Assembly: GCF_025947185.1 (NCBI RefSeq)
Contig: NZ_CP110001.1
Location: forward strand, 620,001 to 684,000
From: Flavobacterium sp. N2038
GTDB lineage: Bacteria; Bacteroidota; Bacteroidia; Flavobacteriales; Flavobacteriaceae
Direction: 5' to 3'
DNA: 64,000 nucleotides
Shown: one piece after another, positions 55,649-64,000 of the stretch
Numbering within the stretch: the stretch's first letter is position 1
How the letters are laid out: each line of letters begins with the position of its first letter
Made by a program: the position numbers and the translations under genes
The notes under the pieces: generated by a model
The model's input: the letters and a program-made list of their open reading frames with translations, nothing else
Told to the model about the DNA's origin: nothing
The model's database searches: none

Positions 55649-56614
55649 ATGAATAAAACCCATTTTTTATTTCTAATAATACCGTTTTTGCTTCTATCGT
55701 GTTTAAAAACCGATAAGCAGCCGCAACCTGTATCAGGTAAAACCAATACTATTTCTGTAATTATTGACGATCAGCTTTGGTATGGTGAAGTTGGTGACAG
55801 TATTCGTAATAAATTTGCCTCACCCGTTTTGGGACTTACTCAGGAGGAACCCCTTTTTACTATAAATCAATATCCTGCCAAATTACTTGAAGGCTTCGTA
55901 ACCGATAGCCGAAGTATTATCATTGTAAAAAAAGCAGCATCGGAAAAGTTCGAATACATTCGAAGTAAAAACCTTCCGTACAATACCTTTCGCATTTATG
56001 GAAAATCTGTAGAAGATATTATTTGCAGTCTCGAATTAAATTCGGCTCAGATTATCAAGATGATTAGAGATGCAGAGATTAAAAAAATTCAGGAAGACAA
56101 TAGTAAATCATTATTGCATCCTGCAATTATCAAGAATAAATTCCATATCAATATCCAGATTCCGGTTGGTTATGAATATATGCTACATAAAAAAAACTTT
56201 ATCTGGCTTAAAAAAGACATCATCAGCGGAAACACCAGTTTACTTATTTACCAGATTCCACTTCACAACTTTAAAAAGAACAATGTAGTCTCTGATATTA
56301 TCAAGATGCGTGATTCAGTTGGTAATTATATTAAGGGGAGAGAGCCCAATACCCGTATGATTACAGGTGAAGCTTACGCACCTTATTTTTCTACAATACT
56401 TTTAGATGGCAGGAAAACATACGAAACAAAAGGAAACTGGGAACTCAAAAATGATTTCATGGCAGGCCCTTTTATTAATTACGCTATTGTCGATGAGAGA
56501 AATAATAGAATTTTAGTAATCGAAGGATTTTGTTATTCTCCTTCCAATCAGGAGCGCGATTTGATGCTGGATCTTGAAGCAATTATAAAATCAGTTAAGA
56601 TCGATAAGAGGTAA
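55649..56614 (+). CDS. DUF4837 family lipoprotein
   Basis: 321 residues with a lipoprotein signal ('LLIIPFLLLSC' type lipobox, Cys at about 18). The body matches the Bacteroidota DUF4837 pattern: 'ISVIIDDQLWYGEVGDSIRN', 'EEPLFTINQYP', 'SRSIIIVKKA' and 'IQIPVGYEYMLHKKNFIWLK'. The function is not known. It is close behind the transglycosylase gene and probably co-transcribed, which hints at an envelope role. Confidence 0.85.
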   Translation: MNKTHFLFLIIPFLLLSCLKTDKQPQPVSGKTNTISVIIDDQLWYGEVGDSIRNKFASPVLGLTQEEPLFTINQYPAKLLEGFVTDSRSIIIVKKAASEKFEYIRSKNLPYNTFRIYGKSVEDIICSLELNSAQIIKMIRDAEIKKIQEDNSKSLLHPAIIKNKFHINIQIPVGYEYMLHKKNFIWLKKDIISGNTSLLIYQIPLHNFKKNNVVSDIIKMRDSVGNYIKGREPNTRMITGEAYAPYFSTILLDGRKTYETKGNWELKNDFMAGPFINYAIVDERNNRILVIEGFCYSPSNQERDLMLDLEAIIKSVKIDKR

Positions 56615-56699
56615 TGGATTGATTTATTTTAGTATTAAACGACAGACAAACTAAACCTGAAACTTTTGTAACTAAAGCAATTTCATTTATAATTTTTCT

Positions 56700-56707
56700 T
56701 ACTTTTG
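56700..56707 (+). promoter_or_regulatory. Promoter -7 element of the DUF1579 gene
   Basis: TACTTTTG (TAnnTTTG) 29 bases before the start codon; the -33 element is not clear. Confidence 0.45.
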
Positions 56708-56735
56708 CTTGTAACAAACATAAAAACAAATAGTT

Positions 56736-57389
56736 ATGAAAAAGTTAACCGCGACATTAGTAATTTTAGTATTGTGTTTTATTTCTTGTAAAAAAGAAGA
56801 AAAGACCGAAGTTCCAACAACAACAGCTACAGATAGTATCAAAACCGCAGAACCAGTTGCAGAGTCACCTGCAGAAGTGCCTTTGGATTCTGCAGCCCAG
56901 GCAAAAGCATGGCAGGCATATGCTACACCGGGAGAGGCACATAAGTTTTTGTCTGATGAAGTAGGAACGTGGAATTGTGACATGACTTTTTGGTACGAAC
57001 CAAATGCAAAACCGGAGAAAGCAACGTCTATAGCGACTGTAAAAATGATTCTTGGCGGACGCTATCAGGAAACAAATTATAAAGGAACCATTATGGGAGC
57101 GCCTTTTGAAGGAAAAGGAACAGTAGCATACAATAACGCAAGTAAAGAATATACCAATACTTTTATCGATAATATGGGAACCGGAATGATGGTTTCTTTG
57201 GGAACTTATGATGAAGCTACAAAAACTATGGAATTGAAAGGTGATGTAGTAAATCCGATAACAGGTAAAAAATCACCTTATCGTGAAGTGTATACGATTG
57301 TGGATGCAACGACACGAAAACTGGAAATGTACGATACAAAAAATGGTGCCGAGTATAAAAGCATGGAAATTATCATGAAGAAGAAATAA
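56736..57389 (+). CDS. DUF1579 family lipoprotein
   Basis: 217 residues with a lipobox ('VLCFISC', Cys at about 19), then a Thr/Glu-rich linker and a beta-barrel-like domain of the DUF1579 type ('GTWNCDMTFWYEPNAKPEKA', 'GGRYQETNYKGTIMGAPFEG', 'NTFIDNMGTGMMV'). Family members are lipocalin-like and of uncertain function. It is a monocistronic unit with its own promoter and a strong terminator. Confidence 0.85.
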   Translation: MKKLTATLVILVLCFISCKKEEKTEVPTTTATDSIKTAEPVAESPAEVPLDSAAQAKAWQAYATPGEAHKFLSDEVGTWNCDMTFWYEPNAKPEKATSIATVKMILGGRYQETNYKGTIMGAPFEGKGTVAYNNASKEYTNTFIDNMGTGMMVSLGTYDEATKTMELKGDVVNPITGKKSPYREVYTIVDATTRKLEMYDTKNGAEYKSMEIIMKKK

Positions 57390-57410
57390 GCGATAACAAT
57401 AACAGATATA

Positions 57411-57447
57411 CAAAAATGCTGATTACAATTTGTAATCAGCATTTTTG
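57411..57447 (+). terminator. Terminator of the DUF1579 gene
   Basis: A long near-perfect palindrome (CAAAAATGCTGATTACA with TGTAATCAGCATTTTTG), with more T following. Confidence 0.88.
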
Positions 57448-57553
57448 TTTTAATATTTTTTTGGAAAGTTTGTAGCTTTTTTATTAGGTTTACATTTTAC
57501 AGAAAGAATAAACAAACAGTAAAACTATAACTAAGAAAAACAATCACAACGGT

Positions 57554-57982
57554 ATGGCAAAATTTGTAATTCACAAAAGAGGATTTTTTTACACAGACGA
57601 AGCTTTTGAATTGGCTGAAGGAGAAAAAGGAAGTATTGTAGGTACTTTTAAAAACCTGGACGAAGCAAAAAACGAAAAAGCGATACAAGATCTTATTTCA
57701 ATTCAGAATTTAGGAGGAATGAATGCTGTGGATTTCTTTTTTTATAATGACAATTATGATGAAGTTTATGCCCGATTTGAAGATTTTTTTAGTTCAGAGT
57801 TTGATTTGAAAATTGAAGACAAATATTATTTTAATTTCCCTGAGGACATATCAGACGATCAGGCAATAAAAATTCAGGAGATATTGGATGTAACATTCCA
57901 TGATATTGTTGAATACGAAGATGATGAGGTGTTAAATCCCGATGATTTTAATTTGGAAGAATCAGATTTAGGAGAATTTTAA
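57554..57982 (+). CDS. Conserved cytosolic protein of unknown function, acidic C-terminus
   Basis: 142 residues, no signal peptide and no membrane segment. It opens 'MAKFVIHKRGFFYTDEAFEL' and ends in a strongly acidic tail ('DDEVLNPDDFNLEESDLGEF'). I do not recognise a family. The next gene starts 1 base after its stop, so the two form a unit; the partner carries a DUF6915-like domain. Confidence 0.6.
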   Translation: MAKFVIHKRGFFYTDEAFELAEGEKGSIVGTFKNLDEAKNEKAIQDLISIQNLGGMNAVDFFFYNDNYDEVYARFEDFFSSEFDLKIEDKYYFNFPEDISDDQAIKIQEILDVTFHDIVEYEDDEVLNPDDFNLEESDLGEF

Positions 57983-57983
57983 A

Positions 57984-58589
57984 ATGAACTCAGTAATACA
58001 TTCCCAAATTTCGGTTCGTAAACGCGGTGGAGTTATCGAGGATTATCTTAAAATTCATGATTTTATAGATAGTACAAAGGAACTCTGCAGCGACAATAGA
58101 CACAGAATCCTTCATACCATGTGGGGAATTAAAAGAGTTATTGTTCCGGTATTTGGCCATACAATTATAAATAGTGATAATAAGACAGTCAATATAAAAG
58201 ATCTTTGCGAACAAGATCATATTTTGCCCGATTACCAAAATAGATTTATACCAACTTTGTCAGACTTCGTAAATGCCATTGATAACAGTGCCGCGTCAAA
58301 GTATGATTTTAAAGAGTTTGCAAAAGGTTATAAAGATGATCAGGAGCTGGCAGAGCTTTTGTTGTCCCCTTTAAATGTAACCGGTTTGAAAAAATCACTT
58401 TTAATAACACATAATTCATGGTTTATTAATGAAATTGTTCCGAAGGTTTTAAATCGTAAAGTTGAAATTAAAGATTTTGAGATTAACCCTGGAGATTTAT
58501 TTGATAATATGCACTATAAACTCTGGATGGACAATGGAAGTACTTATCCCGAAAGCTGTAAATTTACTTTGGGTAAGATAGTTGGATAA
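57984..58589 (+). CDS. DUF6915-like domain protein
   Basis: 201 residues. The N-terminal half resembles the DUF6915 pattern: 'VRKRGGVIEDYLKIHDFIDS', 'DNRHRILHTMWGI', 'VFGHTI', 'CEQDHILPDYQNRFIPTLSD'. The conserved His residues (in 'IHDF', 'RHRILH' and 'QDHI') could bind metal, but no activity is known. The C-terminal half (about 120-201) has no recognised similarity and may be a second domain. Second gene of a two-gene unit. Confidence 0.65.
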   Translation: MNSVIHSQISVRKRGGVIEDYLKIHDFIDSTKELCSDNRHRILHTMWGIKRVIVPVFGHTIINSDNKTVNIKDLCEQDHILPDYQNRFIPTLSDFVNAIDNSAASKYDFKEFAKGYKDDQELAELLLSPLNVTGLKKSLLITHNSWFINEIVPKVLNRKVEIKDFEINPGDLFDNMHYKLWMDNGSTYPESCKFTLGKIVG

Positions 58590-58617
58590 ATCAACAGAAT
58601 CCTTAGTTCTATAATAT

Positions 58618-58652
58618 ATCCCGGTTACAGCATTGTAATTCGGGATTTTTTA
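58618..58652 (+). terminator. Terminator of the 57554/57984 unit
   Basis: ATCCCG-TTACA (58618-58629) pairs with TGTAA-CGGGAT (58634-58646), followed by T6. Confidence 0.8.
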
Positions 58653-58671
58653 TACCCTGAAAATAAAAAGT

Positions 58672-58679
58672 TAACTTTG
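58672..58679 (+). promoter_or_regulatory. Promoter -7 element of the elaA-like gene
   Basis: TAACTTTG (TAnnTTTG), 36 bases before the start codon. Confidence 0.5.
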
Positions 58680-58714
58680 TCATGTAGTGCCTTTGTGGTG
58701 TAATACTAGTTGTA

Positions 58715-59161
58715 ATGGAATTAAAATGGAAAATAAAGCCTTTTGAGGCATTAACAGTTCATGAGTTATATGATTTACTCAAAGTAAGAAGTGAGATCTT
58801 TGTAGTCGAGCAAAACTGTGTGTATTTGGATCTTGATGGCAAAGACAAGAAAGCTTTGCATTTACTAGGCGAATATGAAGGCAAAATTGTGGCCTATTCC
58901 CGTTTGTTTGATGCCGGAATCAGTTTTGATAATGCTTCAATTGGCAGAGTAACGGTTCACGCAGATTACCGTGACAGAAAATGGGGACATGATTTAATGC
59001 GTGAAGCCATCGCTGGAATTAAAGCCAATTTCGGAAAAGATAAAATCACAATTGGCGCCCAGCTTTATTTGAAAAAATTCTACGAAAGCCACGGTTTTGT
59101 TCAGTCGAGTGAAATGTATCTTGAAGACGATATCGAACATATTGAAATGATTCGTGGGTAA
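58715..59161 (+). CDS. elaA: ElaA family GNAT acetyltransferase
   Basis: 148 residues of the ElaA subgroup of N-acetyltransferases. Typical segments are 'LKVRSEIFVVEQNCVYLDLD', 'IGRVTVHADYRDRKWGHDLM' (acetyl-CoA loop, with K-W-G in place of RGxG) and 'AQLYLKKFYESHGFVQSSEM'. The substrate is unknown. It has its own promoter. Confidence 0.88.
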   Translation: MELKWKIKPFEALTVHELYDLLKVRSEIFVVEQNCVYLDLDGKDKKALHLLGEYEGKIVAYSRLFDAGISFDNASIGRVTVHADYRDRKWGHDLMREAIAGIKANFGKDKITIGAQLYLKKFYESHGFVQSSEMYLEDDIEHIEMIRG

Positions 59162-59301
59162 TGGTTTTGTTTTAATGCAACAAAGTTTCGTTTTGTTGAA
59201 ATTTATTTTTTTAAAGAGTTAAATACTTTATAAACAAAAAAATAACAGTATTGTTTATAGTATTACTTTAGGTCACTTTTCAATGTTTTAGGATTTTGCG
59301 C

Positions 59302-60105
59302 CTAAATTTTGGTTATCAAAAATTCAACCCGTCGGTCAAAATTATCGCCTCTTCCTAAGGGATATTTATTACCACAACCCTGATAAGTCATTCGGTTTTT
59401 AGAAACTTTTTTGGAGCTCAAATAATTGAAAACGGTTTTGGCGCGATTCCAGGAAAGTCTTCTTTCGTTGGTGTCTTTGTCAATTCCGTCGCTGTAAATT
59501 TCGGGAGTACAACAAACGTGACCACGAATTTCAAATTTTAGATTTTTTTGAATTTGTAGTTTACTGGCAATTTTATCAAGTTCTTTTTTTGAAGCCGGTG
59601 TTAGCTTTGAACTTCCAATATCAAATAAAATATTTTCAAGATAAATTTTGTCGCCAACTTTCAGATTATCTTTAAACGAAGTATAAATGCCTTTTCCAAA
59701 ACTGTTTCGTTTTACAACAATCAAATCAACCCGACGGTTTTTGGTTCTTGTTTCGTGAAGATTTTCAACAGTGTCCGGTTTTACAACCACACGGCCTTTG
59801 CCTTCAAGAATTACTATTTTGGTTTGATTGAATCCGGCCGAAACCAGTAAACTCTGAATCGTATTGGCGCGATTATTAGATAAAGTAAAGTTATACTCAT
59901 CGTTACCACGATCATCGCAGTAGCCATAAATTTGTATTGACTCTACTTTTGTAGTGTCAATTGATTTAATAAAATTAGTTACAACTTCGGTTTGTTTGGG
60001 AGTCAGATCATATTTGTCAAACTCAAAATAAATGGTTTCAATGGGTTTTTGCTGTGCCGATAAATTGTAAATAATAAACAGAAATAGGGCTAAACAAATT
60101 TTCAT
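59302..60105 (-). CDS. Protein with two tandem OmpA C-terminal domains
   Basis: 267 residues. The signal peptide ('LALFLFIIYNLSAQ') is followed by two OmpA-like peptidoglycan-binding domains. Domain 1 (about residues 25-135) has 'YFEFDKYDLTPKQ', 'YCDDRGNDEYNFTLSNNRAN' and 'TRTKNRRVDLIV'. Domain 2 (about 150-267) has 'LFDIGSSKLTPASKKELDKI', 'RGHVCC...NERRLSWNRAKT' and 'NFDRRVEFLI'. There is no barrel or lipobox, so it may act as a soluble periplasmic peptidoglycan cross-linker; this is inference. It follows the S41 protease gene by 7 bases and is probably co-transcribed. Confidence 0.85.
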   Translation of the reverse strand: MKICLALFLFIIYNLSAQQKPIETIYFEFDKYDLTPKQTEVVTNFIKSIDTTKVESIQIYGYCDDRGNDEYNFTLSNNRANTIQSLLVSAGFNQTKIVILEGKGRVVVKPDTVENLHETRTKNRRVDLIVVKRNSFGKGIYTSFKDNLKVGDKIYLENILFDIGSSKLTPASKKELDKIASKLQIQKNLKFEIRGHVCCTPEIYSDGIDKDTNERRLSWNRAKTVFNYLSSKKVSKNRMTYQGCGNKYPLGRGDNFDRRVEFLITKI

Positions 60106-60112
60106 TCTTTTT

Positions 60113-61749
60113 TTACATTTTTAAAATCGTTTTGTACTCAGTTTGATTATTTAAAACGTTGACTGCTTTTTTAATTTCTGAATTGTTTTTGATATAAAAT
60201 TGATATAAACCTTCCTGATACTGATATCTTTTGATTAACTCTTCCTGAATCAGATTTCGGATTTCTTTTTGATTTTTGTCTAATAAAGTATTTTCGCTCT
60301 TTTCTAATGCCGCCATTAACTGTTGATATTCCGGAGCAATTGTTTCGTCTATTTTTTCATTTTTAGCAGCATTAAGCGTGTTTTTTAATGCAATTTCAGT
60401 CTCAGTATCAAAACTAATTTTATTTGATTTTAAATACTGCTTAAAACCCGTATAATCAGCATCGGTCACGACAGGGATTTTGTCTCCCAGATTTGGATTT
60501 TTGTAATAATACGTTGTAGCATAATCAAAAATACCATCATTTTTTAACAATGCTGTTGTAATTGGGCTCATTTTGGTTTCATCCAGTTCTATGTCCGGTA
60601 AAACACCGCCACCATCATAAACTGTTCTTCCTTTTCTGGTTTTAAAGGCATTGAAGTTTTTAGCATCCGTTTTTTGAGCCACTCCATTTTTATCTTTATG
60701 AGCATAATCTAGCGCCTGAATACAACGACCCGAAGGGGTGTAGTAACGCGAAATCGTAACTTTTAACTGCGTTCCATAGGTTAAATCAACAGAACGCTGA
60801 ACCAGACCTTTACCAAAGCTACGGCTTCCTAAAATTACAGCACGATCCAGATCCTGCAAAGCTCCAGATACAATTTCAGAGGCAGATGCACTTCTGCCGT
60901 TTACTAAGATAGCCAAAGGAATTTGAGTGTCAACTGGTTCTTTGTTCGTTTTATAAGTGTTGTTATGTTTTTCTATTCTTGATTTGGTCGTTACAATAAC
61001 CTCATTTTTAGGAACAAATAAATTACAGATATCTATAGCTTCATTTAATAAACCACCCGGATTTCCTCTTAGATCAAGAACAATCTGTGTTGCTCCGTCA
61101 GCTTTTAGTTTTTCTAAAGCTTCTTTAACTTCGCTGGCTGCTTTTCGGCTAAAGTGTGCCAAAACAATATAACCGGTTTTGTCATCGATTTTTCCGTAAA
61201 ACGGAACAGATTTGATATCGACTTCATCCAAAACTAATTCCGTTGTGAATGTTTTTCCCTGACGAAGATATTTTACTGCAATTTTGGTGTTTTTAGTTCC
61301 TTTAAGTAATTGCGAAGCATCGTCTTTAAAATCAGCAATTAAAACATCGCCAATCTGTATAATTTCGTCCCGGCTTTTAATCCGGCTTTATCTGCAGGAT
61401 AGTTTTTGTAGGGTTCACGAACAATTAATCTGTCTTTCTTTCTGGCGATCATAGCACCAATTCCGGTGTATTCGCCCGTATTGTTGATCTTGAAATTAAC
61501 AACATCCTGCTCATTAAAATAAACCGTATAGGGATCCAGGCTTCCAAGCATACTTTTGATGGCTTTGTCCATCAAATCACCCGGATTAGTTTCGTCTACA
61601 TAATTTGTATTTACTGCTTTAAACAGCGTTGTAAAAATTTCTATTTGTTTGGCAATTTCAAAAAAATCGTCTTTGAAACTCGTTCCAATAAATAAAAATC
61701 CTGCCGCAACAGTAGGTACAATGAATCGTTTTTTTAAATATGGATACAT
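60113..61749 (-). pseudogene. S41 family C-terminal processing peptidase, apparent single-base frameshift
   Basis: A gene of about 546 codons is split by a missing base. The N-terminal frame (61339-61749) has a membrane anchor ('FIVPTVAAGFLFIGTSF') and the PDZ start. The C-terminal frame carries the rest of PDZ and the protease core: 'IVLDLRGNPGGLLNEAIDIC', catalytic Ser in 'NGRSASASEIVSGAL' and the conserved 'GSRSFGKGLVQ' Lys. At 61369-61371 the coding strand reads GGG; one more G restores 'LKAGDEIIQIGDVL', the normal PDZ continuation. The total of 1637 bases is one short of a multiple of three. If real, the protease is inactive; sequencing error is at least as likely. The OmpA-domain gene lies 7 bases downstream. 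Confidence 0.85.
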
Positions 61750-61751
61750 GA

Positions 61752-62576
61752 TTATTGTTTTTTTCTTTTAAATCTTTTTCTAATAAAATAGGCTAATACA
61801 CAAAATAGGATAATAAACGGCCAAATACTGATAATTGATATTAAAAAATCAGACAAACTAAAAAAACCGGATTTAATTGCGGTCCAGATTTTTGATCCAT
61901 ATGATATTTTAATGCCTTCTTTTTCGGCAATGGTTTTATAAAATTCAATAGTAACAGTGCTTTCAGACACTCGGCTTTCTAAATATTTTAATTGGCCTTC
62001 TTTCGCTTCTATTTCTTCTCGGATAATCGAGATTTGTTTTTCAATTTCAAGAATCTCGCTAATTTTTGTAGCTTTTTGAAGAATCTGCAAATAGCGCTCT
62101 TCAAGTTTTCGCTTATTCTTTAATCTTGAAGTGAGATCAATGTATTCTTCTGTAACATCTTCGGAAGAAATGTCTTTTCTTTCGAAAAAAGAAACTCCTT
62201 TTGAAATTGCATTTATAAAGTTATCAAAATTCTGACTTGGAACTTTAACAGTAAGATTTCTGAAAACTGAATTGTAATCTTTTCCTTCAGAATCTATTAA
62301 AATATTTCCTTTGTTTGCTGTTACCGCAGTTTTGATTTTATTGAATGTGTCTTCTAAGTCATTTGTTTCAAATCGAAGAGAAGCTTCCTTTATAATTTTT
62401 TGTTCAATTTTAGGTGAAGGAGCTTCTAAATTTTTATCGGCACCACCTGATTCATATTTTTTTGCAGGTAACTTTACTGCACTAATTGAAATTGCCTGAT
62501 CTTCATTAGGAGCTTCATGTTTGCTGCAACCAGAAAGAACAGAAAAAAATAAAAACAAAAAGAAAATATAGCGCAT
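61752..62576 (-). CDS. DUF4349 family lipoprotein
   Basis: 274 residues with a lipobox ('FFSVLSGCS', Cys at 17), a DUF4349 domain ('SLRFETNDLEDTFNKIKTAV', 'FRNLTVKVPSQNFDNFINAI'), a predicted coiled coil (about residues 145-200) and one transmembrane segment near the end ('ISIWPFIILFCVLAYFI') before a basic tail. Function unknown. It sits 2 bases before the S41 protease start and downstream of rnpA, within one minus-strand group. Confidence 0.85.
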   Translation of the reverse strand: MRYIFFLFLFFSVLSGCSKHEAPNEDQAISISAVKLPAKKYESGGADKNLEAPSPKIEQKIIKEASLRFETNDLEDTFNKIKTAVTANKGNILIDSEGKDYNSVFRNLTVKVPSQNFDNFINAISKGVSFFERKDISSEDVTEEYIDLTSRLKNKRKLEERYLQILQKATKISEILEIEKQISIIREEIEAKEGQLKYLESRVSESTVTIEFYKTIAEKEGIKISYGSKIWTAIKSGFFSLSDFLISIISIWPFIILFCVLAYFIRKRFKRKKQ

Positions 62577-62657
62577 AAAGTTTCAATTTAGAGCTAAAAC
62601 TACAATTTTTTTATAATTTTTTATCTAATTTGAGAAACAAAGTTGTGTTTGAAGAAA

Positions 62658-63062
62658 CTAGGACTCTTTTTTAGTTTCAGAATCAGGAGTTTTGTTTACT
62701 TGTAGTAAAAATTTTTCAAATAACTGAATCGTTTTGGTATTGATTTCTTCGTAAGATAACCGGTCTTTGCTTTGGTAAAAAAACATGAAGGAATAAGAAC
62801 CTTCTAAGTTATCCCAAAGCAAATGTTTGTTGAGTCTGTAAGTTTCTCTAAGAACTCTTTTAAAGTAATTTCGATCTACGGCTTTTTTGAAATATTTCTT
62901 AGAAACCGAAACACCAAGTTTGATTTTTTTTCCTGAATGGTCTTCCGCTTGACGATAAACCAGACGAAGTGGATATTTTGAGACCGATTTTCCCTCAGAA
63001 AACAGTAATCCAATCGTTGTTTTGCTTTTTAAGCGTTCGTTTTTTGGGTAAGTAAAGTTCAT
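62658..63062 (-). CDS. rnpA: Ribonuclease P protein component
   Basis: 134 residues. Basic protein subunit of RNase P that helps the catalytic RNA cut the 5' leader of tRNA precursors. The RNR motif 'KKAVDRNYFKRVLRETYRL' and the N-terminal 'FTYPKNERLKSKTTIGLLF' are diagnostic. The usual neighbour rpmH is not upstream here; instead a divergent plsC-like gene is. It heads the group rnpA-DUF4349-S41 protease-OmpA. Confidence 0.95.
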   Translation of the reverse strand: MNFTYPKNERLKSKTTIGLLFSEGKSVSKYPLRLVYRQAEDHSGKKIKLGVSVSKKYFKKAVDRNYFKRVLRETYRLNKHLLWDNLEGSYSFMFFYQSKDRLSYEEINTKTIQLFEKFLLQVNKTPDSETKKES

Positions 63063-63161
63063 TTAATTCAGAAAAAATTTGCAAATTTTGAGACAAAGGT
63101 ACAATTAAACCATAAAAACAGTTATTGTTTTTAATTTTTATACGACTAAAAATTAATTTAT

Positions 63162-63169
63162 TACTTTTG
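63162..63169 (+). promoter_or_regulatory. Promoter -7 element of the second plsC-like gene
   Basis: TACTTTTG (TAnnTTTG) 19 bases before the chosen start codon at 63188, which supports this start over the upstream in-frame ATG. Confidence 0.5.
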
Positions 63170-63187
63170 GCAATTAATTTTTTAAGC

Positions 63188-63928
63188 ATGCAAAAGATAA
63201 TTTCGTATCCCATATCCGTTATTTATTATTTATGTTTTGGATTGTGTTTGGTGGTTTTCCATCCAATACAATGGATTTGCTTAAACGTTTTTGGTTATCA
63301 GGCACACAAAAAGAGTGTTGATTATCTGAACTTTTTTCTTTTAAGATGTACAAACCTGGTTGGAACAACTTATAAAGTTACTGGTGTAGATGATATTCCG
63401 AAAGGAGTTCCAATTATTTTTGTTGCAAATCATCAAAGTATGTACGATATCGTCACAATGATTTGGTACTTTAGACGTTTTCATTGTAAATTTGTGAGTA
63501 AGAAAGAGTTAGGAAGCGGAATTCCGAGTGTTTCTTTTAATTTGAAACATGGCGGATCTGTGCTTATTGACCGTAAAGACCCTAAACAGGCTATACCAGT
63601 AATTAAAGGGTTGTCTGAATATATCGAAAAAAATACCAGAGCTGCGGTTATTTTTCCTGAAGGAACACGTAGTAAAACTGGAAAACCTAAAGAATTTGCA
63701 CAAAGCGGTTTAAAAATCTTATGTAAATATGCGCCCTCAGCTTATGTTGTCCCGGTTAGTATAAATAATTCCTGGAAAATGGTACGCTATGGTATGTTTC
63801 CGGTTGGTTTAGGAAATCACCTGACTTTTACAGCTCATAAAGCAATGGCTGTAAAAGATTATGATTTTGCCGATTTGATGGCTTTGACAGAAAAGGCTGT
63901 GGTAGAAGGAGTAAACGAGTATAAATAG
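63188..63928 (+). CDS. 1-acyl-sn-glycerol-3-phosphate acyltransferase (PlsC)
   Basis: 246 residues from the ATG at 63188; an earlier in-frame ATG at 63125 would lie upstream of the likely promoter. A membrane segment is at about residues 5-30. Motif I is 'NHQSMYD', motif II-like 'SKKELGSGIPSVSF', motif III 'FPEGTRSKTGK', and 'VPVSINNSW' lies in the motif IV position. It makes phosphatidic acid from lysophosphatidic acid at the inner membrane. With its intact NHX4D and FPEGTRS motifs, it is the better candidate for the housekeeping enzyme than the gene at 19604. Confidence 0.93.
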   Translation: MQKIISYPISVIYYLCFGLCLVVFHPIQWICLNVFGYQAHKKSVDYLNFFLLRCTNLVGTTYKVTGVDDIPKGVPIIFVANHQSMYDIVTMIWYFRRFHCKFVSKKELGSGIPSVSFNLKHGGSVLIDRKDPKQAIPVIKGLSEYIEKNTRAAVIFPEGTRSKTGKPKEFAQSGLKILCKYAPSAYVVPVSINNSWKMVRYGMFPVGLGNHLTFTAHKAMAVKDYDFADLMALTEKAVVEGVNEYK

Positions 63929-64000
63929 ATTTAAGGTTTAGCATATCTAAAACTTAAATCCCAAATCTAAAATAAGTAATGTCTATAAAAAACATTAGAT

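Overview
The window reads as chromosomal DNA of a gliding member of the Flavobacteriia, most likely a Flavobacterium close to F. johnsoniae. Supporting signs are the AT-rich sequence, promoters of the TAnnTTTG type, absence of Shine-Dalgarno tracts, many Bacteroidota-specific families (DUF4175, HU-CCDC81/SPOR, DUF4837, DUF4349) and a complete sprC-sprD-sprB-sprF gliding-motility/type IX secretion (T9SS) block. I see no phage, insertion sequence, CRISPR array, rRNA or convincing tRNA.

Layout. 1-9 kb: an SPFH/band-7 protein (cut by the window edge) and gltX on the minus strand, then DUF4175-ybeY-mnmG-GNAT on the plus strand. Nine 16-bp centromere-like parS motifs (TGTTCCACGTGAAACA and its reverse complement, some with one changed end base) flank mnmG: seven between 6070 and 6445, two between 8431 and 8560. 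9-24 kb: housekeeping and envelope genes (methyltransferase, OmpH-like lipoprotein, PIF1-like helicase, HU/SPOR protein, dprA, trpS, a GxxExxY nuclease-like gene bounded by inverted repeats, plsC-like acyltransferase, recA, thioesterase, DoxX, DNA polymerase III delta prime). 24.5-52.2 kb: the spr gliding block, all on the plus strand: three small secreted proteins, sprC, sprD (PorP/SprF-like beta-barrel followed by about 965 residues of Ala/Lys/Asp repeats), the 17.7-kb sprB adhesin gene and sprF. 52.4-64 kb: pgk, a LysM lytic transglycosylase, DUF4837 and DUF1579 lipoproteins, two conserved unknowns, an ElaA-type acetyltransferase, then a minus-strand group (tandem OmpA-domain protein, S41 protease, DUF4349 lipoprotein, rnpA) and a divergent second plsC-like gene.

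How it fits together. The spr block makes the mobile surface adhesin: SprB is exported by T9SS through its C-terminal type B sorting domain with the help of SprF, and SprC and SprD support its display. The parS cluster suggests that this region is the chromosome-partitioning centre, which is usually near oriC; dnaA, parA and parB are not in the window.

Three genes (SPOR protein, plsC-like, S41 protease) each carry one apparent missing base in a short homopolymer. This looks more like sequencing error than independent gene death, but real frameshifts cannot be excluded. The findings I rate most worth following are the parS cluster, the inverted-repeat-bounded GxxExxY unit, the SprD repeat rod, the single non-repeat domain embedded in SprB, and a 150-bp imperfect repeat pair near 10 kb.
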